The notes: a model not told the origin generated them from the letters alone. A stretch of 64,000 nucleotides of DNA from Massilia sp. Root351 (GCF_001425045.1 NZ_LMDJ01000004.1:124322-188321); one strand, 5' to 3'. Shown: positions 8,246-17,955, numbered from the stretch's first letter. Translations and numbers: made by a program.

Positions 8246-8866
8246 ATGAAGAAGAATCTGCTGCAACTGACGGCCTGTGCAATGGCCGCTGCCTTGACCA
8301 TGTCCCTGGGCGCCTGTGGCGGCGGTGGCGGCGACGGCGAACCCGCGGTGACGGACACGCAGATCGCCATCACCACCCAGCCGGTCGCCGTGACCGTCGT
8401 GGCCGGCCAGGAAGCCAGCTTCAGCGTGGTAGCAACGGGCGGCAAGCTGAGCTACCAGTGGCGCAAGGACGGCGTGGCCGTGCCCGGCGTCACCGCCAGC
8501 AAATTTACCTTCAGCCCTGCCTATGCCACCCATGCGGGCAGCTACGACGTGGTGGTGACCAACAGCCTCGGCAGCGTGACCAGCACTGCAGCCGTGCTGA
8601 CGGTGGGCCTGTTGCCGGCCATTACCACCCAGCCGGTGGCGCTGACCGTGGCGGCCGGAAAACCGGCCACCTTCACCGTGGCCGCCTCCGGCACGCCGAC
8701 GCTGACTTACCAGTGGCGCAAGGCCGGCACCAACATCACGGGCGCCACCGCGGCCAGCTACACCATCGCCAGTGTGGCCAGCGCCGACGCTGCCAGCTAC
8801 GACGTGGTGATCACCAATACCTACGGCAGCGCCACCAGCGCGGCCGCCGTGCTGACCGTCAACTGA
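8246..8866 (+). CDS. Lipoprotein with two immunoglobulin-like domains
   Basis: A 206-residue exported protein. A lipoprotein signal ends at LGAC (lipidated Cys about residue 21), followed by a Gly-rich linker. Two tandem Ig-like repeats of about 85 residues each start at ITTQPVAVTVVAGQEASFSV and ITTQPVALTVAAGKPATFTV. Each contains YQWRK, a S-Y-D-V-V core and a final AAVLTV strand, the bacterial I-set pattern. Such domains mediate cell-surface or carbohydrate contacts; the partner is unknown. An upstream in-frame ATG at 8162 would destroy the signal peptide, so 8246 is used. It is convergent with the RND operon's last gene. Confidence 0.85.
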   Translation: MKKNLLQLTACAMAAALTMSLGACGGGGGDGEPAVTDTQIAITTQPVAVTVVAGQEASFSVVATGGKLSYQWRKDGVAVPGVTASKFTFSPAYATHAGSYDVVVTNSLGSVTSTAAVLTVGLLPAITTQPVALTVAAGKPATFTVAASGTPTLTYQWRKAGTNITGATAASYTIASVASADAASYDVVITNTYGSATSAAAVLTVN

Positions 8867-8867
8867 C

Positions 8868-8891
8868 GCCGGCGAGGCGGCTCAGGCCGCC
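8868..8891. terminator. GC-rich hairpin between convergent genes
   Basis: GGCGGC (8876-8881), loop TCAG, GCCGCC (8886-8891), preceded by GCCGGC. It lies in the 15-nt gap and overlaps the minus-strand stop codon. No T run, so a weak bidirectional terminator at most. Confidence 0.3.
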
Positions 8892-9706
8892 GGCTCATCG
8901 GCGTACTGGATGTCGATCAGGGCGTCGTGCGGGTAGGCTTTGTTGCCCAGCGGCGGCGTATAGCTGTTGCCGTCGCTGCTCACCTTCAACGGCACGCGCT
9001 GGTCGCCGTAGGTCAGCGTGGCGCTGGCAATGCGGCGCGCTGCCGCCGTGGACAGCTGTATCTTTTCGTGGCTGCACCAGTCGGTGGTCAGCAGCAGCGT
9101 GTTGATCACGCCGGTAAAGAAGAATCCAATCTCCTCCTTGGCCGTAGCCACCAGCACCTTGCATTCCAGCCGCAGGTCGCCCAGCCGGCGCATGCCTTCC
9201 GGCACGCCCACGCTGTGGATGTCCGGCCGCCAGCGGTAGCTGCCTTTGGGCTTGTTCAGCAACAGATCCGCGTTTTCCTTCCTGGCTTCGTCGCTGCGCG
9301 GCAGCGAGAAAGTATGATCGGCCGCGACCGGCAGCGGAATCGAGATGGTGTCGCCGGCAATGCGCATGGCGAGATTTTCCATGTCGGCGGCCTGCGCCGC
9401 ACTGCGCGGGCGCAGCTTGAAGCGCACTTCCGGCGCGGTGGGCGCCAGTTCGTGGTAGTCGTCGAAGGCGTCCAGCCCGGCGGCCATCACGCGGTAGGTC
9501 TTCAGCTCCGGGTTGCGGATGCCGTTGACCACCACGGCGTTCTTGTCCCTGGCCGGTTCGGCCGCAGGCTCGGCGGCGGGTTCGGCAGCAGTCACGGCCA
9601 CCGCTGCGGCCACCGGTTCCGACGCCGGCGCCGGCTGCGCCAGCAGCGGCAGCGGGGCGGCCAGGGCGGCCAGGGCGGCCAGGGTCACGGATCTTCCTCC
9701 AGTCAT
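8882..9706 (-). CDS. Exported protein of unknown function, third gene of the RND operon
   Basis: A 274-residue protein with a signal peptide (about residues 1-24, cleavage after LLAQPA), a low-complexity Ala/Pro/Glu stretch with an EPAAEPAAEPA repeat (about 42-52), then a compact domain of about 215 residues starting DKNAVVVNGIRNPELKTYRV. The domain alternates beta-strand-like segments and ends in an acidic tail. Its start (9706) is 13 nt after the pump gene stop, with TGGAG ahead of it, so it belongs to the efflux operon. It is not an outer-membrane TolC-type channel: too short and without the channel repeats. I do not recognise the family. Confidence 0.7.
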   Translation of the reverse strand: MTGGRSVTLAALAALAAPLPLLAQPAPASEPVAAAVAVTAAEPAAEPAAEPARDKNAVVVNGIRNPELKTYRVMAAGLDAFDDYHELAPTAPEVRFKLRPRSAAQAADMENLAMRIAGDTISIPLPVAADHTFSLPRSDEARKENADLLLNKPKGSYRWRPDIHSVGVPEGMRRLGDLRLECKVLVATAKEEIGFFFTGVINTLLLTTDWCSHEKIQLSTAAARRIASATLTYGDQRVPLKVSSDGNSYTPPLGNKAYPHDALIDIQYADEPAA

Positions 9707-9719
9707 ATCGCTCCAGGGG

Positions 9720-12700
9720 TCAGGCGGCATCCGCCGTTTTGGTTTGTTCAGCCACGGCTGCCACCGTGGCCGCTTCCTTGCGGCCGCCCAGCCAGCGCGC
9801 GCAGCGCTTGCCCAGCGTGTCCAGGTAGGTGTAGGCCACCGGCACCACCACCAGCGTCAGCAGGGTGGAGGTGATGACGCCGCCGATCACGGCGCGGCCC
9901 ATGGGCGCCTGCGTTTCGCCGCCGTCGCCCAGGCCTATGGCCATCGGCAACATGCCGAAGATCATCGCCAGGGTGGTCATCATGATGGGGCGCAGGCGCA
10001 CCTGGCCGGCTTGCATGATGGCTGCGCGCTGGCCCAGGCCTTCGTGCTGGCCGTGGTTGGTAAAGTCCACCAGCAAAATCGCGTTCTTGGTCACCAGGCC
10101 CATCAGCATGATGAAACCGATCACCGAGAAGATGTTCAAGGTGCTGCCGGTAATGAGCAGCGCCAGCAGCACGCCGATCAGCGACAGCGGCAGCGACGTC
10201 ATGATGGCCACCGGCTGCAGGAAGCTGCCGAACTGCGAGGCCAGCACCAGGTAGATGAAGATCACCGCCACGCCCAGCGCCGTCATGGCGCCGCTCATGG
10301 TTTCGGCCATCTCCTGCGCGTTGCCGGCCACGTCGAAGCGTACCCCGGCCGGCAGCACGATGGTCTTCATGGCCTTTTGCACGTCGGCGTCCACGTCGCC
10401 GCCGGGACGGCCTTCCACGCCGGCGTACACCGCCACCCGGCGCTGCAGTGCCTGGCGCTTCAGCACCTGCGGGCTGGACGCGGGGATGAATTCCACCACC
10501 TGGCGCAGCGGCACCATGCGCGGCGTGCCGTCGGCGTTGGTTTTGCTGGACGCGATCGACAGGTCGGCCAGGTCCATCACGCGCTGGCGGCCCGACTTCG
10601 GCAGCTGCACGTTGACTTCGTAGTTCTGGCCGTCCGAGGCCAGCCAGTGGCTGACCTTCTCGCCGGCCACGAAGGGCCGCAAGGCGGCGCCGATCTGCTG
10701 CACCGACAGGCCCAGGTCGCTGGCCAGTTCCTGGTTGATCTTGATCATGGTGGACGGGTTGGCGCCCTCCTGGCTGTATTCCAGGTCGGCCACGCCCTTG
10801 ATCTTGCGCATCTTGTCCATCAGCTCGCGCGCCACGGCGTCCAGCTTGGCCTCGTCGGTGCCCAGGATGGCGATGAAGATCGGCTTCTGGCCCACCGACA
10901 GCTGGATGCCGGCAATCGGCGCCAGCCGTTCGCGGATGGCTTTTTCCAGCGCCTTCTGCGAGCGGCGGTGGGTCTTCTTCACGTCCGTCAGCTTCAGGTT
11001 CACCTCGGCCGAGTTGCGGCCGTCGCGCGTGCCCACGTTGGACAGGATGCTGTCGATTTCCTTGAACGGCGCCAGCGCCGCTTCCACCTGCTTGACCTTG
11101 TCGTTGGTGTATTCCAGGCTGGAGCCGACCGGGGTCTTAAAGCGCATGTTGACCCAGCCCTCATCGGTTTCCGGGAACATCTCGCCGCCTATCATCGGCA
11201 CCAGCAGCAGGCTGCCAGCGAAGATGGCGGCGGTCACCGCCAGCGTGGTCTTGCGCCAGTCCAGCGCCACCGCCAGCACCTTGCCGTACACCACGTGCAG
11301 GCTGTCCACGCCGCGCTCGACGAAGTCCATGAAGCGGCCCAGCCACGGCAGGTACTTGAAGCGGTCCTGCTCCGGATCCGGCCATACCGACGACAGCATC
11401 GGGTCCAGCGTGAAGGAGACGAACAGCGACACCAGCACGGCCACCGCCACGGTGATGCCGAACTGCAGGAAGAAGCGGCCGATGATGCCGTCCATGAAGG
11501 CCACCGGGATGAACACGGCCACGATGGCGAAGGTGGTGGCCATGACGGCCAGGCCGATCTCGTTGGTGCCGTCCTCGGCCGCCTGGTGGTGGTCCTTGCC
11601 CATGCCGAAGTGGCGCACGATGTTTTCGCGCACCACGATGGCGTCGTCGATCAGCAGGCCGATGCACAGCGACAGCGCCATCAAGGTCAGGAAGTTCAAG
11701 GTGAAGCCGAAGGCCTGCATGGCGATGAAGCTGGCCATGACGGAGATGGGCAGGGTCAGGCCGGTGATGATGGTCGAGCGCCAGGACTTCAGGAAGAAGA
11801 ACACGATCACCATGGTCAGCACGGCGCCTTCGATGATGGTGCGCTTCACGTTGTCGAGCTGGCTTTGCACGCGCTCGGACTGCGAATCGAGGATGTGCAG
11901 CCGGATCCCGGCCGGCAGCGTCTGCTGCAGCGCCTCGGCGGCCTTGCGCACGCCTTCGCCCACCACCACCACATTGGCGTCCTGCACCTTGGTCACTTCC
12001 AGCGAGATGCCGGGCTTGCCGTCGATGCGCGAATACGATAGCGCCTCTTCCTCGCCGTCGACCACGCTGGCCACCTGGTCCAGGTAGACCGGGCCGTTGG
12101 CGCGGCGCGCCACGATGATCTTGTTGAACTCGCGTGCGTCCTTGATCTTGCCTTCCACCCGCACCAGCTGTTCGGTGACGGACTGGCTGATGTTGCCGGC
12201 AGGCAGATTGGCGTTGGTGGTCTGGATCGCGCGGATCACCTCGTCCACGCCGATGCCCTGCGCCGTCATCTCGTTGGGCTTCAGGCTGATCAGCACCTGG
12301 CGCTTGGTGGTGCCCAGCACGCGCACCTGGCCCACGCCGGCCACGTTCTGGAAGCGCTTGGTGATGATCTGGTCGGTCATGGTGGACAGCTCGCGCAGGC
12401 TGTGCTTGTCCGAGCTGAGCGACAGCGTCACCACCGGGCGCTCATTGTCGCCTTCCTCGCGCGCGATGAAGGGGTCCTTGGCTTCCCTGGGGAAGCGCGG
12501 ACGCACCAGCGCCACCTTGTCGCGCAGTTCCTGCATCGCGCGGTCCATATTGGTGGACAGCTGGAATTCCAGGTAGATGCCGGCCCGGCCTTCCCACGAG
12601 TTGGCGCGGATGGTCTTCACGCCGCTGACGGTGTTGACGATGTCTTCCACCGGCCGCGTGATGTCGTTCTCCACCGCTTCCGGCGAAGCGCCCGGGTATT

Positions 12701-12848
12701 CGATCTCGATGGCGGCGAACGGCAGCTGCACATTGGGCATGGATTCCACGCCCAGGCGCTGGTAGGCGAACAGGCCCAGCACCATCAGCGCCACCATGAC
12801 CATGGTGGCGAACACCGGATTTTTAATGCTGACTTTGGTGATCCACAT
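9720..12848 (-). CDS. RND multidrug efflux pump, HAE1 (AcrB-like) family
   Basis: A 1042-residue inner-membrane pump. It starts with the family's MWITKVSIKNPVFATMVMVA first helix, followed by a large periplasmic porter loop, a central helix bundle, a second loop and a C-terminal bundle, the usual duplicated 12-helix RND layout. The proton-relay aspartates are in GLLIDDAIVVRENI, and the FxGF-like segments and GEMFPETDEGW are typical. It exports hydrophobic drugs, dyes or toxic compounds by proton antiport. It sits three bases downstream of the adaptor gene. No outer-membrane factor is encoded nearby, so a TolC-like protein from elsewhere must complete the system. Substrates cannot be told. Confidence 0.93.
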   Translation of the reverse strand: MWITKVSIKNPVFATMVMVALMVLGLFAYQRLGVESMPNVQLPFAAIEIEYPGASPEAVENDITRPVEDIVNTVSGVKTIRANSWEGRAGIYLEFQLSTNMDRAMQELRDKVALVRPRFPREAKDPFIAREEGDNERPVVTLSLSSDKHSLRELSTMTDQIITKRFQNVAGVGQVRVLGTTKRQVLISLKPNEMTAQGIGVDEVIRAIQTTNANLPAGNISQSVTEQLVRVEGKIKDAREFNKIIVARRANGPVYLDQVASVVDGEEEALSYSRIDGKPGISLEVTKVQDANVVVVGEGVRKAAEALQQTLPAGIRLHILDSQSERVQSQLDNVKRTIIEGAVLTMVIVFFFLKSWRSTIITGLTLPISVMASFIAMQAFGFTLNFLTLMALSLCIGLLIDDAIVVRENIVRHFGMGKDHHQAAEDGTNEIGLAVMATTFAIVAVFIPVAFMDGIIGRFFLQFGITVAVAVLVSLFVSFTLDPMLSSVWPDPEQDRFKYLPWLGRFMDFVERGVDSLHVVYGKVLAVALDWRKTTLAVTAAIFAGSLLLVPMIGGEMFPETDEGWVNMRFKTPVGSSLEYTNDKVKQVEAALAPFKEIDSILSNVGTRDGRNSAEVNLKLTDVKKTHRRSQKALEKAIRERLAPIAGIQLSVGQKPIFIAILGTDEAKLDAVARELMDKMRKIKGVADLEYSQEGANPSTMIKINQELASDLGLSVQQIGAALRPFVAGEKVSHWLASDGQNYEVNVQLPKSGRQRVMDLADLSIASSKTNADGTPRMVPLRQVVEFIPASSPQVLKRQALQRRVAVYAGVEGRPGGDVDADVQKAMKTIVLPAGVRFDVAGNAQEMAETMSGAMTALGVAVIFIYLVLASQFGSFLQPVAIMTSLPLSLIGVLLALLITGSTLNIFSVIGFIMLMGLVTKNAILLVDFTNHGQHEGLGQRAAIMQAGQVRLRPIMMTTLAMIFGMLPMAIGLGDGGETQAPMGRAVIGGVITSTLLTLVVVPVAYTYLDTLGKRCARWLGGRKEAATVAAVAEQTKTADAA

Positions 12849-12851
12849 GGC

Positions 12852-14129
12852 TCAGCTCCGCTGGCCCGGCACGCTGGCCTTGGCCGTGGCGGACGCCGCC
12901 GGGGCGGCGGCCGGCGCGGCCAGCTTGACCCGGGCGCCCGGTTTCACCGCGTCCAGCTTGGCCACGATCACCTGCGCCCCCGGCTGCAGGCCCGCGGTCA
13001 CTTCGGCGTAGCCGGTGTCCTCGTTGCGCAGGCCCAGCGTCACCGGCTGCGCCACCACCTTGCCCTGGTCCACCTTGTACACCACCTGGCGGCCGCCGTC
13101 GCTGCGCAGCGCGTCCACCGGCACCAGCGGCATGACGGCCGAGCGCTCGGTGACGATATTGCCCTTGGCGAACATGCCGCCCAGCAGGGCGCCGTCCTTG
13201 TTCGGCACCGAAATGTAGACCAGCATGGCGCGCGAGCCCGGCTCGGCGGTCGGATTGATGCGCGCCACCTTGCCGTGGAATTCGCGCGGCTGGCCATTGA
13301 CTGTGAAGCCATCGACCCGGAAGGCCACTTCCTGGCCCGCTTTCACGCGCGGGATCTCCGAGGTCGGCACTTGCGCCTCCAGGGTCAGCTCGTCCAGGTT
13401 GACGATGGTGTAGACGGGCATGTCAGGCGCGACTTTTTCGCCCGCCTGCACATGGCGTTTGGAAACGACCCCACTCATCGGCGCGCGGATCACGCTGTCG
13501 TTCAGCGCAATGCGGGCCATGTCCACCATGGCGCTGGCCGATTTCACGTTGGCCCGCGCCAGTTCCACGCCGTTGGCGGTGGTGTCGTAGGAAGTCGAGG
13601 AAATGTAGTTTTGCTTGAGCAGGGCCTGGCTGTTGGCGTGGTTGCGGCTGGCCAGGGCCAGCTTGGCCTGCGCCTCGTCCAGCACGGCTTGCTGCTGCGT
13701 CAGGCGGGCCTGCAGGTCGGCCTGGTCCAGCCGCGCCAGCAGCTGGCCCCGGGTCACCGCCATGCCTTCGCGCACCGTGGTTTCCCGTACTTCGCCCGAG
13801 ACCTTGGCCTTGATGGTGGCCTGGCTGATGGGGGCCAGCGATCCGGACAGTGGCAGGCTGAGCGACAGCGCGCGCGCATCGATGGCGGCCACGTCGGCGG
13901 CGGCCAGCTCGTACACGTCCGGGCCCTTGGGTTTCTTGTCGGCGGCGCTGCCGGCCGCTGCCGGTGCCGCCGGCGCCTGGCTGCGCGATTGCATGACGCT
14001 CCAGCCGCCGCCGGCCACGGCCAGCACGATCAGGGCCACCGCCGGCGCGCGCCAGCGTTTGCCCGCCTGCTGGGCGGGTTTGGCGGCGTGGTCTGGCTGG
14101 GAGGGCAGGGGCAAGGTCTCTATTTTCAT
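12852..14129 (-). CDS. RND efflux periplasmic adaptor (membrane fusion protein)
   Basis: A 425-residue HlyD/AcrA-type adaptor. An N-terminal signal-anchor (about residues 33-52, VALIVLAVAGGGWSVMQS), an Ala/Pro linker, a lipoyl/barrel-sandwich domain (LSGSLAPISQATIKAKVSG and the matching VIRAPMSGVVSKRHVQAGE), a coiled-coil hairpin between them (about 140-200) and a beta-barrel (IVNLDELTLEAQVPTSEI). It links the inner-membrane pump to an outer-membrane channel. The ATG at 14129 is preferred, with CAGAGAA upstream; an in-frame ATG at 14150 has no ribosome-binding site. First gene of the three-gene operon, divergent from the GGDEF-EAL gene. Confidence 0.92.
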   Translation of the reverse strand: MKIETLPLPSQPDHAAKPAQQAGKRWRAPAVALIVLAVAGGGWSVMQSRSQAPAAPAAAGSAADKKPKGPDVYELAAADVAAIDARALSLSLPLSGSLAPISQATIKAKVSGEVRETTVREGMAVTRGQLLARLDQADLQARLTQQQAVLDEAQAKLALASRNHANSQALLKQNYISSTSYDTTANGVELARANVKSASAMVDMARIALNDSVIRAPMSGVVSKRHVQAGEKVAPDMPVYTIVNLDELTLEAQVPTSEIPRVKAGQEVAFRVDGFTVNGQPREFHGKVARINPTAEPGSRAMLVYISVPNKDGALLGGMFAKGNIVTERSAVMPLVPVDALRSDGGRQVVYKVDQGKVVAQPVTLGLRNEDTGYAEVTAGLQPGAQVIVAKLDAVKPGARVKLAAPAAAPAASATAKASVPGQRS

Positions 14130-14186
14130 GTTGTTTCTCTGGGAGGCCATTTTTGGATGTTGCCACTGTAGGGAATTTCAAGAGGC

Positions 14187-14203
14187 CGCACCACGCCGGT
14201 GCG
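14187..14203. promoter_or_regulatory. Palindrome upstream of the RND operon (possible operator)
   Basis: CGCACC-ACGCC-GGTGCG, a 6-bp inverted repeat with 5-bp spacer, 58 bp before the adaptor start and 119 bp before the divergent GGDEF-EAL start. Its position fits a repressor site, but no regulator gene lies adjacent. Confidence 0.3.
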
Positions 14204-14321
14204 ACAAAGCGGTGAAAAGAGCGGCTGAACTGCAAAAAGGCGGGATGGAAGGTGCCGCACGGTATCGTCGCAGGGCGCACCTTTGACGCAGCGCAATGCC
14301 TGCGTCACGGACCGGGTGAAG

Positions 14322-16973
14322 ATGGATGGAACGCCCCCAGCGGGCACAACCCGCAGCGAGGCCAATGTGGAGCCGCAAGCACCGAACAACGCGCCGGCCC
14401 CGGCCGTGCCTGAGCCGGCCAGGCCCGGTCCGCCCTCCAGTCCGCCCTCCAGTCCCCCGGCCGGGGCTCCTGCCGGTGGCGCGGCCGCCGGTCCGGCCCA
14501 TCCCGCGGCCGCGCCCGCGGCCGCTCCCCCGGCCACTGCCGCCGGCGCGGTCCCGGTGCCGGACGCGCTGGAACTGATTTCCCGCCTGATCGACACCGTG
14601 GAGCCGTCCCAGCTGGTGGCCGTGCATTGCATCGACGATGCGGGCAATGTGGTGTTCTGGAACAACAGCTGCGCCGAGCTGTACGGCATTCCGGCCGAGG
14701 GCGCGCTGGGCCGGCCGCTGGCCAGGCTGCTCAGCTACGAGCGCGCGGACCAGCGCGCGCAGGCGCTGGCGGACGCCTGGCGCAGCGGACGCACCAAGCC
14801 GGCGCGGGACTGGCAGGTCAGCACGGCCGGCGGACGCCGGCTGTGGGTCAGTTCCACCCTGTTTCCGGTGGCGCAGGACGGCGTGGTGCGGCAACTGTTC
14901 TGCGTGGACGCCGACATCACCGCGCGCCGCCTGGAGGACGAGGCGCTGCGCGCGGCCGGTGTCAATTTCCTGCAGATGTACATGCGTTCGAGCGACGCCA
15001 TCCTGATGCTGCAGGGCGAGCGCATCACCGACCTGAACCCGGCCGCGCTGGCGCTGTTCAAGTGCCGCAACCGGGAGGACATCGTGGGCCGGCGCCTGCG
15101 CGACTTTTCCAAGCAGCAGCCGTCGCCGGCCGGCACGCCGCCGCTGCCCGGCATGGAGGACTACGGCCACAGCGACGGCAGCCTGCGCTACGACTGGCGC
15201 TTCGTCAACTGCAGCGGCGAGGCGTTCTGGGCCGAAGTGCTGATGACCTCGATTTCCCTGGACCACGGCTACCTGTTCTACGTGGTGGTGCGCGACATCG
15301 GCGCCCGCAAGCAGGCCGAGCGCACGCTGCACCTGGCGGCCCAGGTGTTCGAGAACTGCCGCGACGCCATCGTGCTGACCGACCGCCACCGCGCCATCAT
15401 CGCCATCAACCGCTCGTTTACGCTGATTACCGGTTATGCGGCCGAGGACATGCTGGGGCGGCCGCTGCGCTTGCACCACGGCGGCGTGGCGCCGGACGAC
15501 TTCCAGCGCCAGGTGTGGCAGGAAATGGACGCCACCGGCCACTGGCAGGGCGAAGTGAGCTGCCGCCGCAAGAGCGGCGAACTGTTCCCCGGCTGGCTGT
15601 CGCTGACCACCATCCGCGACAGCGCCGACCAGGTCAGCAACTACATGGGCATGCTGTCCGATATCACCGACCGCAAGCGCAGCGAAGACCACACGCGCCA
15701 CCTGGCCGAGCACGATTACCTGACCGACCTGCCGAACCGGGTGCTGCTGCTGGACCGGCTCAGCCTGGCGCTGGCGTCGGCGCGCCGCAACCACACCATG
15801 CTGGCCATCCTGTTCATCGACCTGGACCGCTTCAAGGACGTCAACGATACGCTGGGCCACCAGGTGGGCGACGAGCTGCTCAAGGAGATCGCTGCGCGGC
15901 TGGTGAAGTGCGTGCGCGGCGCCGACACCGTGAGCCGCCAGGGAGGCGACGAATTTCTCATCATCCTGGCCGACATCGGCGGCGTGGACCAGGCCGCGCA
16001 CGTGGCCGGCAGCGTGCTGAGCGCCATCGGCCAGCCCTTCCAGCTGGGGCCGCACGCGCTGCACGTGTCCGGCTCGATCGGCATCAGCCTCTACCCCAAC
16101 GACGGCGACGGCATCGAGCAATTGATCAACAACGCGGACGTGGCCATGTACCACGCCAAGGAGAGCGGGCGCAACGGCTTCCAGTTCTTCAACGCCGAGA
16201 TGCACGCCCAGATCGCCGAGCGCGTGCAGATGGAAAACGGCTTGCGCCAGGCGCTGCGCACGCAGCAGTTCGAACTGGCCTTCCACGCCGAGCTGGACAT
16301 CGCCAGCGGGGCGCCGGTGGGGGTCGAAGCGCTGCTGCGCTGGCGCCACCCCGAGCTGGGCCTGCTGCGCCCGGAGCGCTTCATGTCGGCCGCGGAGGAC
16401 GCCGGCTTGATGATCCCCATCGGCAACTGGGTGCTGCAGCAGGCTTGCCGCAGCGCGCAGCGCTGGCGCCAGGCGGGGTTCAGCCTGGTGGTGGCGGTCA
16501 ACCTGTCGGCGGCGCAGTTCGCGCAGAAGGGCCTGCTGGCCAGCGTGCGCGACGCGCTGGCGGCGTCCGGCCTGGACCCGTCCTGCCTGGAACTGGAGCT
16601 GACCGAGGCCATCATCATGAAGGGCGGCAACGCCGCGCAGGACACGCTGCAGGCGCTGCACGGCCTGGGCGTGCGCTTGACGATAGACGACTTCGGCACC
16701 GGCTATTCGCGGCTGGGCTATCTGAAGGACTATCCGGTGGACAAGCTGAAGATCGACCGGTCCTTCGTCCATACGCTGGACGGCAACACGGCAGTCATCA
16801 CCGCCATCGTGGCCATGGCGCGCAGCCTGGACATGGTGGCCATCGCGGAAGGGGTGGAAACGCGCGAGCAGCTCAACTTCCTGCGCAGCGTGGGCTGCCA
16901 CCAGTACCAGGGCTACCTGGCCGACGCGCAAGTGCGGGCCAGCGCGCTGGGGCCGCTGCTTACTTCAGCCTGA
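14322..16973 (+). CDS. PAS-GGDEF-EAL bifunctional cyclic-di-GMP enzyme
   Basis: About 883 residues. A Pro/Ala-rich N-terminal stretch (about 15-80, with PPSSPPSSPP repeats), then three PAS-like domains (about 80-200, 205-335, 335-455), GGDEF (about 460-615) and EAL (about 630-880). The cyclase motif is intact (SRQGGDEFLII, about residue 541), and an inhibitory I-site RGAD lies five residues before it. The phosphodiesterase keeps EALLRW, ELTEAIIM, DDFGTGYS, KIDRSF and AEGVET, so both activities are plausible. No transmembrane helix is seen, so it is probably a cytoplasmic sensor. The start is uncertain: TTG 14283, or ATG 14322 which I use. The 3' end overlaps the convergent EEP gene by 14 nt. 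Confidence 0.9.
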   Translation: MDGTPPAGTTRSEANVEPQAPNNAPAPAVPEPARPGPPSSPPSSPPAGAPAGGAAAGPAHPAAAPAAAPPATAAGAVPVPDALELISRLIDTVEPSQLVAVHCIDDAGNVVFWNNSCAELYGIPAEGALGRPLARLLSYERADQRAQALADAWRSGRTKPARDWQVSTAGGRRLWVSSTLFPVAQDGVVRQLFCVDADITARRLEDEALRAAGVNFLQMYMRSSDAILMLQGERITDLNPAALALFKCRNREDIVGRRLRDFSKQQPSPAGTPPLPGMEDYGHSDGSLRYDWRFVNCSGEAFWAEVLMTSISLDHGYLFYVVVRDIGARKQAERTLHLAAQVFENCRDAIVLTDRHRAIIAINRSFTLITGYAAEDMLGRPLRLHHGGVAPDDFQRQVWQEMDATGHWQGEVSCRRKSGELFPGWLSLTTIRDSADQVSNYMGMLSDITDRKRSEDHTRHLAEHDYLTDLPNRVLLLDRLSLALASARRNHTMLAILFIDLDRFKDVNDTLGHQVGDELLKEIAARLVKCVRGADTVSRQGGDEFLIILADIGGVDQAAHVAGSVLSAIGQPFQLGPHALHVSGSIGISLYPNDGDGIEQLINNADVAMYHAKESGRNGFQFFNAEMHAQIAERVQMENGLRQALRTQQFELAFHAELDIASGAPVGVEALLRWRHPELGLLRPERFMSAAEDAGLMIPIGNWVLQQACRSAQRWRQAGFSLVVAVNLSAAQFAQKGLLASVRDALAASGLDPSCLELELTEAIIMKGGNAAQDTLQALHGLGVRLTIDDFGTGYSRLGYLKDYPVDKLKIDRSFVHTLDGNTAVITAIVAMARSLDMVAIAEGVETREQLNFLRSVGCHQYQGYLADAQVRASALGPLLTSA

Positions 16974-17919
16974 GCCGCACCAGCACCTGGCCGTGGTCCG
17001 AGGTCTCGGGCCGCTGCTGGCTCAGGTGGTCGTTCATGTACGCCACGTCGTACACCGCGCCGATGGCGCGCGGCGAATCCGGGTGGAATTCCTCCGACAC
17101 CAGCACATGGTCGATGGTGCTGTAATGCCCCTCGTGCACGGTGGTGTAACCCACTTGCCGCAAATGGTCCTGGCGCAGCTGGATCTGGGCGCAGTCGAAC
17201 ATGCGCCCGCGCAGCGCTTCGCCCGGTTCGCAGGACGGGTTAGCGCCCAGCACGATGGTGGTGGTGACGGCGTCGGCCGTGTCGTTGAAGTCGCCCATGA
17301 CGATGCACGGGCGCTTGCCGTCCTTCATCACCTTGCTCAGCAGCACACGCAGCGCCACCGCCTCGGTGCCGCGCCACACCAGCGAGCGCAGGTTGGCCAG
17401 TGCGAAGTGCAGCGGGTCCTCGCCGCAGTCGTCGCGCCGGTAGTCGGGGCGGCGCGACTTCAGGTGCACCACCACCACGTCCACCACGGTCTCGTTGCGC
17501 AGCACCACCTGCGCGTGCAGCGGCGCGCGCGCGAAGCGGTCGGCATCGGGATTGCCGGAGTCGGACACCACGCCTTGCGGAAACTCGGCGTACACCGCGG
17601 GCGGCGCCGCCAGCGGCAGGCGCGACACCAGCGCCACGTTGGGCGTCAGGCGGGTGGCGTGCGGGTCCGGGTCGAAGCCGGCGTGGATGGCGTCCTGGTA
17701 CTTGCGGGTGCGCGACAGCACGTCGCGCAGCGCTGCCTGCGAAAAGATCTCCTGGAAAGCGACCACGTCGGCGTCGAGCTGGTCCAGCTGCTGCGCGGTC
17801 CACGCCGCCTTGGCCTCGTATTCCTGTTCAGAAAGCGGCGGCAGGTTATCGTACAATTGAGCGCCCGGCGGGGCGAGATTGCAGACATTAAACGTCGCGA
17901 AGCGAATTTCTTCCCGCAT
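16960..17919 (-). CDS. Endonuclease/exonuclease/phosphatase-family protein
   Basis: A 319-residue cytoplasmic member of the EEP fold (DNase I/Mg-dependent phosphodiesterase superfamily). Visible motifs: RFATFNVCNL at the N terminus, VVAFQEIF (metal-binding Glu), VVVVHLKS, VMGDFND (catalytic Asp-Asn), STIDHVLVS, and the terminal SDHGQVL with the catalytic Asp-His. All the metal and catalytic residues look intact. Substrate (nucleic acid, sugar phosphate or lipid) cannot be told from sequence alone. The last 14 nt overlap the end of the GGDEF-EAL gene on the other strand. Confidence 0.85.
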   Translation of the reverse strand: MREEIRFATFNVCNLAPPGAQLYDNLPPLSEQEYEAKAAWTAQQLDQLDADVVAFQEIFSQAALRDVLSRTRKYQDAIHAGFDPDPHATRLTPNVALVSRLPLAAPPAVYAEFPQGVVSDSGNPDADRFARAPLHAQVVLRNETVVDVVVVHLKSRRPDYRRDDCGEDPLHFALANLRSLVWRGTEAVALRVLLSKVMKDGKRPCIVMGDFNDTADAVTTTIVLGANPSCEPGEALRGRMFDCAQIQLRQDHLRQVGYTTVHEGHYSTIDHVLVSEEFHPDSPRAIGAVYDVAYMNDHLSQQRPETSDHGQVLVRLRLK

Positions 17920-17955
17920 AACGAAACTCCTATTGAACGGTTAGCGTATCACGGC

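Noticed and set aside
9650-9690. Tandem CCAGGGCGG repeats
   Set aside because: They encode Ala-Ala-Leu in the signal peptide of the exported protein; codon-driven repetition.
16963-16978. CAGCCTGAGCCGCA, matching the outer arm of the palindromic elements
   Set aside because: Only 14 nt, no inverted partner and it is coding sequence at the end of the EEP gene; most likely chance.
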